Of a stretch of 64,000 nt of DNA, positions 62,228-64,000 are shown piece by piece. The notes beneath the pieces are model-generated. The model worked only from the letters and a program-made list of their open reading frames with translations. It was not told the origin of the DNA and ran no database searches. The translations under genes were made by a program, and so were the position numbers. Source of the DNA: Cryptomeria japonica (lineage: Eukaryota > Streptophyta > Pinopsida > Cupressales > Cupressaceae); assembly GCF_030272615.1 (NCBI RefSeq), contig NC_081412.1, positions 547,180,488 to 547,244,487 on the forward strand. The letters run 5' to 3'. Each line of letters starts with the position of its first letter. Positions within the stretch are counted from its first letter, which is position 1.

Positions 62228-64000
62228 ATGAAGTCTACCCTGCATTTGTTTGGAAACGTCTTTAGCTTGGCATCCACAAAAGCCATAGTTAGTGATACTG
62301 ACCTGAAAGGAGAGAACCTTGAAGATTTGAAAGAAAGGGTGTTAAGGGTATTGATAAGTCTTTTTGTATAGAGATTTTGAGAAGTGGACTTTTAGAAGCC
62401 GCAGCCTTTCCTCCAGCAATTCCTTGTCCAGAGTTGGTTCGGGAGTGTATTGCTAGATATGACCTAGTATCTGAAACTATTAAGAGGGATAATGGTGAAA
62501 CCCTTCTTGTCATTAACCGTGAGGTGATTGCTTCAGTTTTCAAGATACTAGATTACCAGTTTTCTAATTTCTCTCCTGCCCAGTCAATCAGTGAGTTCAA
62601 TGCAGATAGAGCCGGACACCGAAATAATGTGGCAAAATTCTGATTGAAGGTCCCTCAAAGAGGTGGTTCTAGGTTACCCAAAAATCCTAACAAGAACCAC
62701 ATGTTGCCACATATCCATGATGTGATGCTTCTGTTGCATCGAGCTAGAGGTTCTGTTGAAGCTTATAGCTTTGATGATTGGATTTATTACTATGATAAAT
62801 TAGTTCTGGAAGGAAAACAATATTTGGATTGGGCAGAGTTAATTGCTAATTCAATGAGAGAGCAGTTGAGTCTAGCCAAGCAGTTTCAACAAAACTTCTT
62901 CATGTCCTCGTATCTCTTGTATTGTCTAGCTTGTGTTAAAGAGTTAACGGATATACCAAAGCAGCCCACTGAGGAGGATGTTCCCGTGTATGAGTTCTAT
63001 CCTATGCTGCAAAAAGACAATGCCCTACAAAATTTTGGAAGGATACATAATGCATTCCTGGGTGATATGTGTCATGAACTAAAGGGTACAAAGGCTAAAT
63101 GGATTTCAGATAATGCATAGACCTTGATTAAGAAGTTCGGTAGTTTTTACATCCAGTTCTCACGCATTTTCTATATATGGGTAGGAGGCTTTGAAGAGGA
63201 ACCCTTCAAGCTTCCCCACTTCTGTTCTGATTGTTTTGTTCTAGCAGCAGTATGCAGGCAATTGACCTTTGTGATCAAGAAGGCACAGCCTAAGGACAGG
63301 TGGGAAGGTCATTTTCCAATACAATTGGGAGTGTTGTCTTGCAGTTCAATGTCTGATGCACTAAGTATAGGAGCAGACCTTAGGAATTTTAATTTCTCTC
63401 TGTATTCTGAAAGGAAAGGGTTTGACAATAAGGGATTTTCTCGGAGCCTTAGCTTGATTCCTTATCTTCTCATGCCACAATTAGAAGATTTCTGGGAAGA
63501 CTGCACAGATGAACTTGAAGTTTTCAAAAGGGAAAACATGAGATTGGTGCTAGAATAGGTTGTCTCTTTGCAAATAAAGTTAGACATTAAAGGGCTTGAA
63601 GAGGATTATCTTGAATTGTTTGAACCAGGATATTTAGCCCATGCAGAGACTGAAATGCTCCCAATTAATTGGGATGAGGAGGAAAATGATGACATACAAT
63701 TGAGGACCGAACGAGTTCTAGAAAGAACCGTGGGATGGGTGGCTAAAAAGAAAGCAATAACGTCAGGCACCAAGTCCCTTTCTGCAAGAAATAATAAGGA
63801 TCCTCTATCTTCACCAAAATGTCCTTCTAATAGTGCTACTGTTCGTGCAGGTAAGGATACCAAGTCGTCTCAACCTAGATGCAGGTCTAGCCCAACTCTG
63901 GATTTCAGTACCCCTCGGCATACTCGCTCACGTAGTGTCGCCCAGAGGAAGGTGGACCAAGTCAAGGATATGGGAGTAAAAGGTGTCATGCTTGAGGCTC
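62228..64000 (+). pseudogene. Long unrecognised ORF (transposon-type), running off the window
   Basis: From ATG 62228 (MKSTLHLFGNVFSLAST) the frame shifts near 62345. It then continues in one frame (62351-64000, about 550 codons) with only three stops: TGA 62641, TAG 63118, TAG 63556. The first two probably replace Trp (KF-stop-LKVPQ, DNA-stop-TLIKKF), the third Gln. The protein is mixed alpha-helical in look, with phrases such as PCPELVRECIARYD, EAYSFDDWIYYYDKL and GGFEEEPFKLPHFCSDCF, then a basic Ser/Thr-rich tail (TPRHTRSRSVAQRK). It shows no domain I know. Its length, decay style and setting suggest a gag-like or mobile-domain protein of an LTR element, but this is inference. No primer site or RT is in view. 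Confidence 0.55.

Noticed and set aside
60672..64000. Reading the relic LTR and the ORF at 62228 as one element
   Set aside because: The LTR family is oriented opposite to the ORF and there is no primer-binding site or polypurine tract linking them.

Overview
The window looks like intergenic nuclear DNA from a large, transposon-rich plant genome, most likely a conifer. That placement is an inference from the nested LTR elements, AT-rich filler, a gene with a 3.4-kb intron, and LTRs of the type containing GACAACTGAGAGGGGGGG. One host gene looks intact: a three-exon HotDog-fold thioesterase of the ACOT13/THEM2 type (17527-21540). It has a palindromic MITE just upstream and a decayed ORF in its long intron. 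Almost everything else is mobile DNA or simple sequence.

Layout: 1-790, a short-period GGGGTCATATG satellite, then a CT tract. 4886-13278, an 8.4-kb DNA transposon with near-identical terminal inverted repeats (TIRs). It has clusters of a TTCGAGCGAA-type palindrome near both ends, a 2.8-kb higher-order satellite array, and a 562-codon, three-exon ORF of unknown function broken only by TAG codons. 13279-16925, LTR-like and GA-rich filler. 24136-39761, a gypsy element (target duplication CCATT). Its 3' LTR was invaded by a 1.2-kb TIR element related to the 4.9-13.3 kb one, and that was in turn invaded by a 6.7-kb copia element (target duplication GCACC). 40793-47728, a minus-strand non-autonomous LTR element with a decayed gag-like frame.

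48886-59786 is a CACTA transposon (TSD TTA) with no recognisable transposase. It carries captured host gene fragments. Pieces of a DRM-type de novo DNA cytosine methyltransferase are arranged as a hairpin with 1.1-kb arms and a 45-nt loop, followed by a second, smaller DRM hairpin. A PPR-gene fragment and a 5S rRNA-like fragment follow. I consider this the most interesting object in the window: a transposon whose transcript could fold into double-stranded RNA against the host gene that methylates transposons. That function is inferred; the arrangement is visible in the sequence.

59787-64000 holds a SINE with a 19-bp target duplication, a relic copia-type LTR, and a long unrecognised ORF with three stops that runs off the window.

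Across unrelated elements the ORFs are broken mostly by TAG with few frameshifts. This is the pattern expected if CAG codons decay to TAG by deamination of CHG-methylated cytosine.
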